DNA of 19,683 nt. It comes from an uncultured Porphyromonas sp. (lineage in GTDB: Bacteria > Bacteroidota > Bacteroidia > Bacteroidales > Porphyromonadaceae). The notes under the pieces are model-generated. The model saw only the letters and a list, made by a program, of their open reading frames with translations. It did no database searches and had not been told where the DNA came from. The translations under genes and the position numbers were made by a program. Shown piece by piece: positions 1 to 6,027 of this stretch. The first letter of the stretch is position 1, and every line of letters starts with the position of its first letter. The stretch spans positions 1-19,683 of the forward strand of contig URDQ01000038.1 in the NCBI GenBank assembly GCA_900546675.1, in the 5' to 3' direction.

Positions 1-28
1 CAGGGGTGGGTGCTTTTATACGCTTCGT

Positions 29-54
29 GTTGCACTTACTACTGGAAATTGCGA
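29..54. repeat. Dispersed repeat arm, inverted relative to the copy near 17448-17475
   Basis: The 26 bases here (starting GTTGCACTTACTACT, then GGAAATTGCGA) match, in reverse complement, the left arm of the palindromic element at 17442-17503, with one mismatch over about 26 bases. The match fades a few bases beyond GCGA. Two copies about 17.4 kb apart in opposite orientation suggest a dispersed element end or a conserved palindromic site. No gene is attached to this copy in the window. Confidence 0.6.
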
Positions 55-86
55 ATACCAGCAGCATAATAGACAGACGCACACAG

Positions 87-335
87 AAGGACCTCGTAGA
101 GGTCCGACGAATCATAGCCGTGGGTCGAAGGGGCAAAGCCCCGAACGACCCACGGTGACAAGACGGCATCAGTTTATCGACCCCTTGTGGGTCGGACTAG
201 ACAAAGATACAGTCCCAGTCCGACCTCCCCTGTGCGGGAGGTCGCTTGCTTCGTGTGACACTCCTGACACCGCAGTCGTTCGGGGCTTTGCCCCTCCGAT
301 TGGGGGCTACGATGCGTCCGACCGCAAGCGGTCGT
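87..335. other. Hairpin-rich intergenic stretch, no credible gene
   Basis: Seven perfect or near-perfect inverted repeats are packed into about 250 bases. They are 89-105 (GGACCTC stem), 118-155 (10-bp outer stem CCGTGGGTCG plus inner GGGGC/GCCCC), 178-194, 191-198 with 217-224, 222-243 (GACCTCCC stem), 282-294, and 319-334 (CGACCGC stem). Some share arms, for example 178-194 with 191-224, so alternative folds are possible. Bases 126-149 and 275-298 are also inverted copies of each other at 23 of 24 positions. The only ORF here (155-346, plus) has a proline/arginine-rich translation with no family resemblance and I do not call it. Function unknown. Confidence 0.6.
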
Positions 336-384
336 CTAACCTCTGACCTCTAACTTCTAATCTCTAAAGTCTAACCTCTAATCA
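336..384. repeat. Heptamer tandem repeat (7 copies)
   Basis: Seven back-to-back 7-base units read CTAACCT, CTGACCT, CTAACTT, CTAATCT, CTAAAGT, CTAACCT, CTAATCA. On the minus strand the unit is AGGTTAG/TTAGAGG-like. Related heptamers occur at 4231-4258 (TTAGTAG) and 5641-5654 (TTAGAGG, TTAGAGA), so this is a small family confined to intergenic DNA. It abuts the terminator downstream of the large repeat protein gene. Confidence 0.75.
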
Positions 385-418
385 AAAAAGGGGCGAACCA
401 TCGTTCGCCCCTTTTTTT
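384..418. terminator. Bidirectional rho-independent terminator
   Basis: A 9-bp perfect stem (GGGGCGAAC at 390-398, complement at 403-411) with a CATC loop is flanked by six A's on the left and seven T's on the right. It can therefore terminate in either direction. It starts 5 bases past the stop codon of the minus-strand LRR protein gene and is its natural terminator. Confidence 0.9.
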
Positions 419-422
419 GATT

Positions 423-3400
423 CTAGTGTCTTACCACCACTCGGTAAGTCTCGCCCGCTACGCAGACCAGGTAAACCCCGTCCGCATAGGGTGTCAGGTC
501 AATCTGCAGCGTGCCTCGATCATCGGCACGATCCGCATAGAGCCGTTCGCCAGTCATGCTGTGCAGCGTCACTTCGCTAGCAGGTGCTATACCCTCCACG
601 ATGACATAGTCAGTCGCTGGATTCGGGTAAAGCTGGGTCTGCTGCGTGACGGTCGTCTCCACGCCCGTATGATCCACAAACGTTGCCTTGACCTCCGTGA
701 CATCTGTGACCACAAAGCTCTTGGTTGCGAGGATGTCCTCGCCGTTGGCCGTCAGAGCTGTCAGCTCGCACTGTGCATTCTTGCCCGTAGCCTTCACCGT
801 CAGAGTCGTACCATACAGCACCGCCTTGAGGTCCACTGGCTCAACGATCGTGATCTCTCCATGCTCGTTGCTCGTCAGCGTCACTGCAAACGTCTTCTTC
901 GCAAACGTCGCCTTGACGGTTAGGTAGTCGGTCACGACTATCTTCTTGGTAGCGAGGATATCCGTGCCATTGGCAGTAAGCGCAGTCAGCTCGTAACCCT
1001 CAGCTGGCGTAGCAACGATCGTCAACTCCGTGCCGTAAGCGACTGAGTTAAGGTCGCTGGCACCCGTAGCGGAGATCGTACCCTCGCCCTCCTTGGTTAG
1101 AGAGACAGCGAAGCTCTTCTTCGCAAAGGTCGCCTTGACGGTTAGGTTGCCAGTCACGACTACCTTCTTGGTAGCTGTGATATCCGTACCACCAGCCGTA
1201 ATGGATACGAGTTCGTAGCCCATAGCAGGTGTCGCATTGATGGTCAATTCTGTGCCGTAAGCCACAGCATTCAAACTGGTGGCACCTGTCGCGGTGATCG
1301 TACCCTCACCCTCCTTAGTTAGAGAGACGGCGAAGTTCTTCTTCGCAAAGGTCGCCTTGACGATCATATTATCTGTGACAACGACCTTCTTGGTAGCTGT
1401 GATATCCGTACCATCAGCCGTAATGGATACGAGTTCGTAACCCATAGCAGGTGTAGCGTTGATGGTCAACTCCGTGCCGTAAGCGACTGAGTTGAGGTTG
1501 CTAGCACCCGTAGCGGTGATCGTACCCTCGCCCTCCTTGGTCAGAGAGACGGCGAAGCTCTTCTTAGAGAAGGTTGCCTTGACGGTCATATTATCCGTGA
1601 CAACGATCTTCTTGGAGTCAGTGATGTTTACTCCGTCAACCACAATGGACGTCAACTCATACCCCTCTGCAGGAGTCGCAATAATTGTCAACTCTGTGCC
1701 ATAAGGAACTTTCTTGAGATTGTCTGTGCCCGTGGTAGAGAGTTCTCCTTCGCCAGCCTTCTCTAGGGTAACCACAAAGTTCTTCTTCGTAAAGGTCGCC
1801 TTAACCTCGACAGCCTCCTTGACAGTCACCTTTTGGGAAGCTAGGATATCCGTGCCATTGGCAGTAAGCGCAGTTAGCTCATACCCTTCAGCGGGGGTAG
1901 CATTGATCGTCAACTCTGTGCCGTAAGCCACAGCATCGAGATCATCTGCTCCCATAGCTGAGATTGTGCCCTCTCCCTCTTTGGTTAGCTTAACGGCAAA
2001 GGATTGCGTCGTAAAGACCGCCTCAATGGTGGTCTCCTTCTTGATCGTCACCTTCTTCGTCTCTGTGATGTTGATACCACCAGCGATGAGGGAGGTGAGT
2101 TCACTACCCTCGTCAGGTGTAGCAACGATTGTCAACTCCGTACCGTAGGGGACTGCGTTGAGATCGTCCGCACCTATAGCACGGAGCGTCCCATTGCCAT
2201 ACTTCTCTAGAGAAACCTTAAAAGTCTTCTTGCTAAAGATCGCCCGAATGATCATATCCTCGTTGACCACCACCTTCTTCGTGTCAAGAATGCTCTGACC
2301 ATTGGCGGTCAGCTTGGTCAGCTCATAGGTCTCGGCAGGTGTCGCCGTGACTGTTAGCTCCGTGCCAGGCTTTACAGCATCTAGGTCGTCAGCTCCAGAG
2401 ACGTAAAGCGTACCCTCGCCAGACCTATCTAGAGAGACCTTATAGGTCTTCTCTTTAAAGATTGCCCGAATGATGAGATCTTCGTTGACAACCACCTTCT
2501 TCGTGTCAAGAATGTTTCTGCCATTGGCAGTCAGCTCGGTCAACTCATACCCCTCGTCAGGTGTCGCCGTGATGGTCAGCTCGGTACCAGGTGCCACAGC
2601 GTTTAGGTCGTCAGCACCAGTCACTTGGATCGTACCCTTGCCTAGTGGGACTGTGGTCACGCTATAAGCCTGTGCCTGCAGTGTGAAGAATGCCCTAACC
2701 TCTGTATCCGCAGTAACCTTAAAGCGCTTTGTCTTGAGGATGTCCTGCCCATTGGCGGTCAGCGTGGTTAGCTGATAGCCATCAGCAACATTGGTCTCTG
2801 TGACCGTCAGCTCCGTATCATAAGGCACATTCTCCAGATCATCAGTGCCTGTGATACTGATACTGCCACCGTTGCTAGACGAGTAAGTCACAACAAAAGT
2901 CGGTTTGTCTAACCCTGCATAGTCGTGCCACTTATCTTTGCGATAAAACTGTGTCCTCCAGTTCTTCGCCTTGGCGATAGCAACGTGTGCTGCAAGACAG
3001 ACATTGACGTCTACAGCGCCATACCAACTCTGTTCGCTAAAGACATAAAAGAACCCCTCTTCTGCACCTTGGCGATCAGGTAAGCTATTGACTAGATTCA
3101 CCATCTCAGCTCCTTTGATCTGATTCTCAGAGCAACTTAGCTCGCTCAAGTTAGTACAGTGCGTAACGTTGAGCTGTCTTAGCAAATTGGAGAAGCAATA
3201 CAGCGATGTCAAGGCGGTGTTCTTTGAGACGTCCAAGCTGGTCAGTTGATTGTAGGAGCAGTAAAGCTCTGTCAAGGCGGTGCAACTCGAGACGTCCAAG
3301 CTGGTTAGTTGATTATTGGAGCAGTTAAGCCCTGTCAAGGCGGTGTTCTTTGATACGTCCAAGCTGGTCAGTTGATTGTCGGAGCAGTCAAGCGCTGTCA

Positions 3401-4208
3401 AGGCGGAACAGCTTGACACGTCCAAGCTGGTCAACTTGTTGCCATAGCAATCAAGTGATGTCATTGCCGTACAGCCTGATACGTTCAAGTGGGTCAGTTT
3501 GCCATAAGTCCACGAGAATTCCTTCAGCGACTGGCATCCCAAAAGATTGATACTAGTCAGGGGGTTGTAGGAGCAACCAAGCGTTGTCAAGGCGGTGCAG
3601 CCCGAGACGTCCAAGCTGGTCAGTTGATTGCTCCCGCAGTCAAGCGTTGTCAAGGCGGTGTTATTTGACACGTCCAAGCTGGTCAGTTGATTGCGGAAGC
3701 AGGAGAGCTCTGTCAAGGCGGTACTGCTTGAGACGTCCAAGCTGGTCAGTTGATTGTAGGAGCAACCAAGCGTTGTCAAGGCGGAACAGCCCGATACGTC
3801 CAAGCTGGTCAGTTGATTGTAGGAGCAGTTAAGCCCGCTCAAGGCGGTGCAGCCCGAGACGTCCAAGCTGGTCAGTTGATTCCAGTAGCAGCCAAGCGTT
3901 GTCAAGGAGGTGTTCTTTGATACGTCCAAGCTGGTCAGTTGATTTTTCCCGCAGTCAAGGATTGTCACGTCGCCTCGGATGGTTATCGTTTGGCTAGTGA
4001 GGGTATAGTATTTACGATATCCGTCCGTTTGGGCGGCCTCTTGAACTCCATTGATTGACACAGAGCCATTTGCTTTGATAGCCAGTACGATTGTCTCTCC
4101 GAGGGCTTTGGAGGTGGTCATAGTGATGACGCCTTCGGCGGGGAGGGAGGTGGAGGAGAGTAGCGTGCCGAGGAGGACGAAGAGCCAGATGCGTAGTTGT
4201 TTGATCAT
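423..4208 (-). CDS. T9SS-secreted LRR and InlB B-type repeat surface protein
   Basis: This is a 1261-residue predicted surface or secreted protein, probably an adhesin-like repeat protein; its ligand cannot be read from the sequence. Residues 1-25 form a signal peptide (basic MIKQLR, then a hydrophobic core). Residues 91-363 hold 13 leucine-rich repeats of exactly 21 residues, built on LTSLDVS followed by a C-x-ALT-x-L-x-C-x-x-NQ half, of the BspA-like/short bacterial LRR kind. Residues 364-435 are a non-repeat linker. Residues 436-1180 carry ten repeats of about 74 residues with GTELT-[IV]-x-ATP and KATF motifs, like InlB B-type (Listeria-Bacteroides) repeats. Residues 1181-1261 are a type A Por/T9SS sorting domain (LYPNPATDYV at its start, G-V-Y-L-V near the end), which in this phylum directs export through the outer membrane and cleavage. 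Repeats 7-9 are nearly identical, so they duplicated recently. The start is supported by the signal peptide. A strong terminator follows the stop; no consensus promoter is visible upstream. Confidence 0.93.
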   Translation of the reverse strand: MIKQLRIWLFVLLGTLLSSTSLPAEGVITMTTSKALGETIVLAIKANGSVSINGVQEAAQTDGYRKYYTLTSQTITIRGDVTILDCGKNQLTSLDVSKNTSLTTLGCYWNQLTSLDVSGCTALSGLNCSYNQLTSLDVSGCSALTTLGCSYNQLTSLDVSSSTALTELSCFRNQLTSLDVSNNTALTTLDCGSNQLTSLDVSGCTALTTLGCSYNPLTSINLLGCQSLKEFSWTYGKLTHLNVSGCTAMTSLDCYGNKLTSLDVSSCSALTALDCSDNQLTSLDVSKNTALTGLNCSNNQLTSLDVSSCTALTELYCSYNQLTSLDVSKNTALTSLYCFSNLLRQLNVTHCTNLSELSCSENQIKGAEMVNLVNSLPDRQGAEEGFFYVFSEQSWYGAVDVNVCLAAHVAIAKAKNWRTQFYRKDKWHDYAGLDKPTFVVTYSSSNGGSISITGTDDLENVPYDTELTVTETNVADGYQLTTLTANGQDILKTKRFKVTADTEVRAFFTLQAQAYSVTTVPLGKGTIQVTGADDLNAVAPGTELTITATPDEGYELTELTANGRNILDTKKVVVNEDLIIRAIFKEKTYKVSLDRSGEGTLYVSGADDLDAVKPGTELTVTATPAETYELTKLTANGQSILDTKKVVVNEDMIIRAIFSKKTFKVSLEKYGNGTLRAIGADDLNAVPYGTELTIVATPDEGSELTSLIAGGINITETKKVTIKKETTIEAVFTTQSFAVKLTKEGEGTISAMGADDLDAVAYGTELTINATPAEGYELTALTANGTDILASQKVTVKEAVEVKATFTKKNFVVTLEKAGEGELSTTGTDNLKKVPYGTELTIIATPAEGYELTSIVVDGVNITDSKKIVVTDNMTVKATFSKKSFAVSLTKEGEGTITATGASNLNSVAYGTELTINATPAMGYELVSITADGTDITATKKVVVTDNMIVKATFAKKNFAVSLTKEGEGTITATGATSLNAVAYGTELTINATPAMGYELVSITAGGTDITATKKVVVTGNLTVKATFAKKSFAVSLTKEGEGTISATGASDLNSVAYGTELTIVATPAEGYELTALTANGTDILATKKIVVTDYLTVKATFAKKTFAVTLTSNEHGEITIVEPVDLKAVLYGTTLTVKATGKNAQCELTALTANGEDILATKSFVVTDVTEVKATFVDHTGVETTVTQQTQLYPNPATDYVIVEGIAPASEVTLHSMTGERLYADRADDRGTLQIDLTPYADGVYLVCVAGETYRVVVRH
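669..2903 (-). repeat. Ten in-frame InlB B-type repeats (about 224 bp each)
   Basis: This is the coding array for residues 436-1180 of the surface protein. The most homogeneous units lie around 880-1560, where long blocks of DNA are almost identical between neighbouring units. The first and tenth units are the most divergent. The unit length preserves the reading frame, so copy number can change without breaking the gene. Confidence 0.9.
3120..3938 (-). repeat. Thirteen in-frame LRR units (63 bp each)
   Basis: This is the coding array for residues 91-363. The DNA word reading CAACTGACCAGCTTGGACGT on the minus strand recurs in most units. Units 7, 8 and 13 are the diverged ones (SINLLG, HLNVSG, QLNVTH). 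Unit length is invariant at 63 bp, so gain or loss of units keeps the frame. Confidence 0.93.
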
Positions 4209-4230
4209 AGCGTAGTTGATTAGATAGTGA

Positions 4231-4258
4231 TTAGTAGTTAGTAGTTAGTAGTTAGTGG
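4231..4258. repeat. Heptamer tandem repeat (TTAGTAG x4)
   Basis: Three perfect copies of TTAGTAG plus one TTAGTGG lie 23-50 bases upstream of the start codon of the LRR surface protein gene, in its probable 5' leader or promoter region. The unit resembles, in reverse complement, the heptamers at 336-384. Copy number could affect spacing of regulatory sites, but no promoter can be placed with confidence. Confidence 0.8.
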
Positions 4259-4280
4259 ATAGTTTTGGAGTCGACAGATG

Positions 4281-4545
4281 TTACGAGTAACCCGTTGTAG
4301 GGACGCTCGGTCCCGTTAAAGCGAGACGTATAGCCCGTTGTAGGGACGCTCGGTCTGAGCGTCCGTTGTAGAACGATCTTGACAATGTCCCCTTTGACGG
4401 GGACGGACGCTCAGACCGAGCGTCCCTACAGGGCGACGTCTTGCTTTGACACAACGGACGCTCAGACCGAGCGTCCCTACAAGGCGACGTCTTGCTTTGA
4501 CACAACGGACGCTCAGACCGAGCGTCCCTACACAGGGTTACTCGT
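4281..4545. repeat. Hairpin repeat element, 51-bp tandem units with inverted ends
   Basis: The outer ends are inverted copies: ACGAGTAACC...GTAGGGACGCTCGG at 4283-4310 and its complement ending ACTCGT at 4518-4545. Inside are four complete hairpins with 8-bp stems GGACGCTC/GAGCGTCC and a 5-nt loop (4344-4364, 4405-4425, 4456-4476, 4507-4527) and one half copy at 4301. The last three are direct repeats at exactly 51-bp spacing, sharing CTTGCTTTGACACAAC between hairpins. A related copy with a compensatory stem change lies at 16443-16530. The element sits between the 180-residue gene and the LRR gene. Its 51-base period creates a spurious repetitive ORF at 4281-4565. A non-autonomous dispersed element is likely, but no transposase is near. 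Confidence 0.85.
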
Positions 4546-4568
4546 CTCATGAGACTCGTCAGCACCTT

Positions 4569-5111
4569 CTATTCGAAGAAGATGGTGTAGTAGCGTACAG
4601 GGTTTTCACTCTTGCTTAGAGTCAGACCTGATGGCAGAGCTGCGTGTTGGGGATTAGCTGTCAAGTTGGTCATCGTTTGGCCTATGTAAGGGCTAAGCGG
4701 GTGACCTAGGTAGCGAATGTCTAGTGTGTCGCCTGAGGTCTTCCCATTGAAGACAGGTCTGAGGATAGGCTGTCCACGGAAGACGCTACGCGCGTCCTTT
4801 TTCTTCTCCGTCCAGTGGGCGATCTCGTAGATCTCCAAGACTACGTCTTCGTACACGACGAATGCGTAGTGGATATCCTTGACGCGACTCAGCGCGACTC
4901 TCCAATCCCCAGCAGCCTGCTCGTAGAAGCAGTTGGAGGAGCCGTTTGCTGGCTCAAATGTTTTATTCACGTCAACCGCAATGACTTCCGTAGCGGAGGC
5001 ATTCGGATGCCCTTGAGTTCGTAGCTTTGCGAGGATTTTCGCTTCCGTGTTTCCGCCTTTAAGCGCATTGGTGGGAAGGATGCCCAAGATCTTTTGTCCT
5101 AAGTTAATCAT
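4569..5111 (-). CDS. Hypothetical protein, 180 residues
   Basis: I do not recognise a named family. The protein has no signal peptide or membrane segment and is probably cytoplasmic. Residues 1-80 are mixed alpha/beta in character (ending near WRVALSRVKD). The segment YAFVVYEDVVLEIYEIAHW, followed later by VFRGQP and then FNGK and YLGHPLS, loosely resembles small PUA-like modules in uncharacterised proteins, in which a strand ending in x-x-x-W precedes an F-x-G and a Y-x-G-K/H element. That resemblance is weak. Codon use and composition look like real coding sequence and the ORF has few competitors. It lies 360 bp upstream of the LRR gene with the repeat element between. A consensus minus-strand promoter at 5600-5630 could drive it through a leader of about 480 nt. 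Confidence 0.75.
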   Translation of the reverse strand: MINLGQKILGILPTNALKGGNTEAKILAKLRTQGHPNASATEVIAVDVNKTFEPANGSSNCFYEQAAGDWRVALSRVKDIHYAFVVYEDVVLEIYEIAHWTEKKKDARSVFRGQPILRPVFNGKTSGDTLDIRYLGHPLSPYIGQTMTNLTANPQHAALPSGLTLSKSENPVRYYTIFFE

Positions 5112-5160
5112 AGATTGATTGTTTTATGAGTTGAGTAATTGATTCGTATTTGCAGGGAGG

Positions 5161-5213
5161 GTCGTATGGAGATACGACGAGGGGGCTTGTGCTGGGCGTA
5201 GCATGGCACAAGC
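5161..5213 (-). other. Two hairpins in the leader of the 180-residue gene
   Basis: A perfect 7-bp stem GTCGTAT/ATACGAC (5161-5178, 4-nt loop) is followed by an 8-bp stem GCTTGTGC/GCACAAGC (5185-5192 with 5206-5213, 13-nt loop). Transcribed leftward from the promoter at 5600-5630 they would lie about 50-100 nt upstream of the start codon at 5111. No U-tract follows, so they are not terminators. A leader or regulatory role is possible but unproven. Confidence 0.5.
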
Positions 5214-5333
5214 GCGTAAAGAGACGACAAACGGGGCGGACGCGGATGGTGTCAGCCTGCGGATCGTGTGATATGGGTGATTATTAGTTGCCCCTGTACA
5301 GTCGCCTAGAAGGCGTCTATATGCGTGATTTTC

Positions 5334-5345
5334 GGGGGGGGGGGG
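5334..5345. repeat. Homopolymer tract of 12 G (C12 on the minus strand)
   Basis: Twelve consecutive G's are far longer than any other homopolymer in the window. On the minus strand the tract lies inside an ORF starting at 5535. With C12 as sequenced the ORF stops at 5317. With 11 or 14 C's the same frame stays open to the stop at 5124-5126, giving about 136 residues and ending 12 bases before the start of the 180-residue gene. Such tracts are classic slipped-strand phase-variation sites. The encoded sequence (rich in His, Thr, Arg, Pro) does not look like a typical protein, so I do not call a gene. Confidence 0.8.
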
Positions 5346-5599
5346 ACATGCTGTCTGTCAGCGAGATGTGACGACATGGAGGCTCTAAAGTGGCTCTGCG
5401 GGTGTGTGTGGTGGCGTGGTGCAGAGGACGGGACTCGCTACGATGAGGTGTGGCGAGACGATCTCTCTGAGACCTCGTGGTATGGTACTCATAGGTAGTA
5501 CCACAGCTATCAATACTATACGCTGTCAGAGCCATTTGGGCAATTACGGTTAGTTACTTTTCTTTTGAAGAACTATCCTCTAGTAGGTAATGTCCTGTA

Positions 5600-5630
5600 C
5601 AAAGTTAAAACTTTATTTTGAATTGCGCAA
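5600..5630 (-). promoter_or_regulatory. Bacteroidota-type promoter, minus strand
   Basis: On the minus strand TAACTTTG (5600-5607) matches the TAnnTTTG -7 box exactly, and TTG at 5628-5630 lies 20 bp upstream, the usual -33 spacing. Transcription would start near 5593 and run toward the ORF start at 5535, the poly-G tract and the 180-residue gene. The next gene on the other side (polA) ends at 6028 behind a terminator, so this is the likely promoter of the 5111-4569 gene. Confidence 0.65.
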
Positions 5631-5692
5631 GAGGGGAGAATTAGAGGTTAGAGAGGACGATTACAACGGACTACACGTCTCGCTGTGATGCG

Positions 5693-5732
5693 GCTCTGAT
5701 TCTCTCTGATCGCTCCGATTCATTCCGATTTA
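5693..5732. repeat. Degenerate 10-bp repeat (about 4 copies)
   Basis: The words CTCTGATT, CTCTGATC, CTCCGATT and TTCCGATT recur at about 10-base spacing, roughly one helical turn. They lie in gene-free DNA between the minus-strand promoter at 5600 and the inverted repeat at 5793. This could be a phased binding site or a decayed tandem repeat; nothing else supports a function. Confidence 0.45.
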
Positions 5733-5792
5733 CTCTAGTCACTACCTTCGCTCGCTACCGAGGAAATCCGAAATCTCTACGTAGAAACAAAA

Positions 5793-5876
5793 CATTCTCC
5801 ACGTGGGCGAGAAATGAAACTTCGGAGGAATCGAATGAAACTTCGGAGGAAATGTTTCTCGCCTACGTGGAGAATG
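5793..5876. repeat. 22-bp inverted repeat enclosing a 21-bp direct repeat
   Basis: The arms 5793-5814 and 5855-5876 are complementary at 21 of 22 positions, and the one difference still pairs as G-U in one transcript strand. The 40-base loop holds two copies of ATGAAACTTCGGAGGA spaced 21 bases apart (from 5814 and 5835). The arms share the CYACGTGG core with the adjacent terminator hairpin at 5881-5920 and with CTACGTAG at 5778. It lies just beyond the polA terminator, so it may be an independent palindromic element. Confidence 0.8.
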
Positions 5877-5926
5877 AAAAATAGCCACGTGGAAAGTTTC
5901 AATTTCCTACGTGGCTATTGGTTTTT
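5876..5926 (-). terminator. polA terminator (hairpin usable in both directions)
   Basis: The stem ATAGCCACGT (5881-5890) pairs with ACGTGGCTAT (5909-5918), continued inward by GGAAA/TTTCC. On the minus strand the stem is followed by a TTTTC tail; on the plus strand by TGGTTTTT. It lies about 110 bases downstream of the polA stop codon and is the first terminator reached by that transcript. Confidence 0.75.
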
Positions 5927-6027
5927 GAGTCGTATATCGTCTCTTGCCGCTTGCTTCTTGCAATTCGTACGCTATCGGCGTTATCCTTTGCGCTGGGTGA
6001 AAGCTCTTATGTAGCGTCTCGGGTGGA

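Noticed and set aside
155..346. 63-residue plus-strand ORF
   Set aside because: It crosses several hairpins and has no domain, promoter or plausible start context.
4281..4565. 94-residue minus-strand ORF with a repeating CRDARSERPLCQSKTSP pattern
   Set aside because: The 17-residue period is just the 51-bp hairpin repeat read in frame; similar peptides arise from the second repeat copy. No protein features.
5317..5535. 72-residue minus-strand ORF as a settled gene
   Set aside because: Its composition (His, Thr, Arg, Pro) is unlike its neighbours and no family is recognisable; kept only as a finding because of the poly-G tract and promoter.
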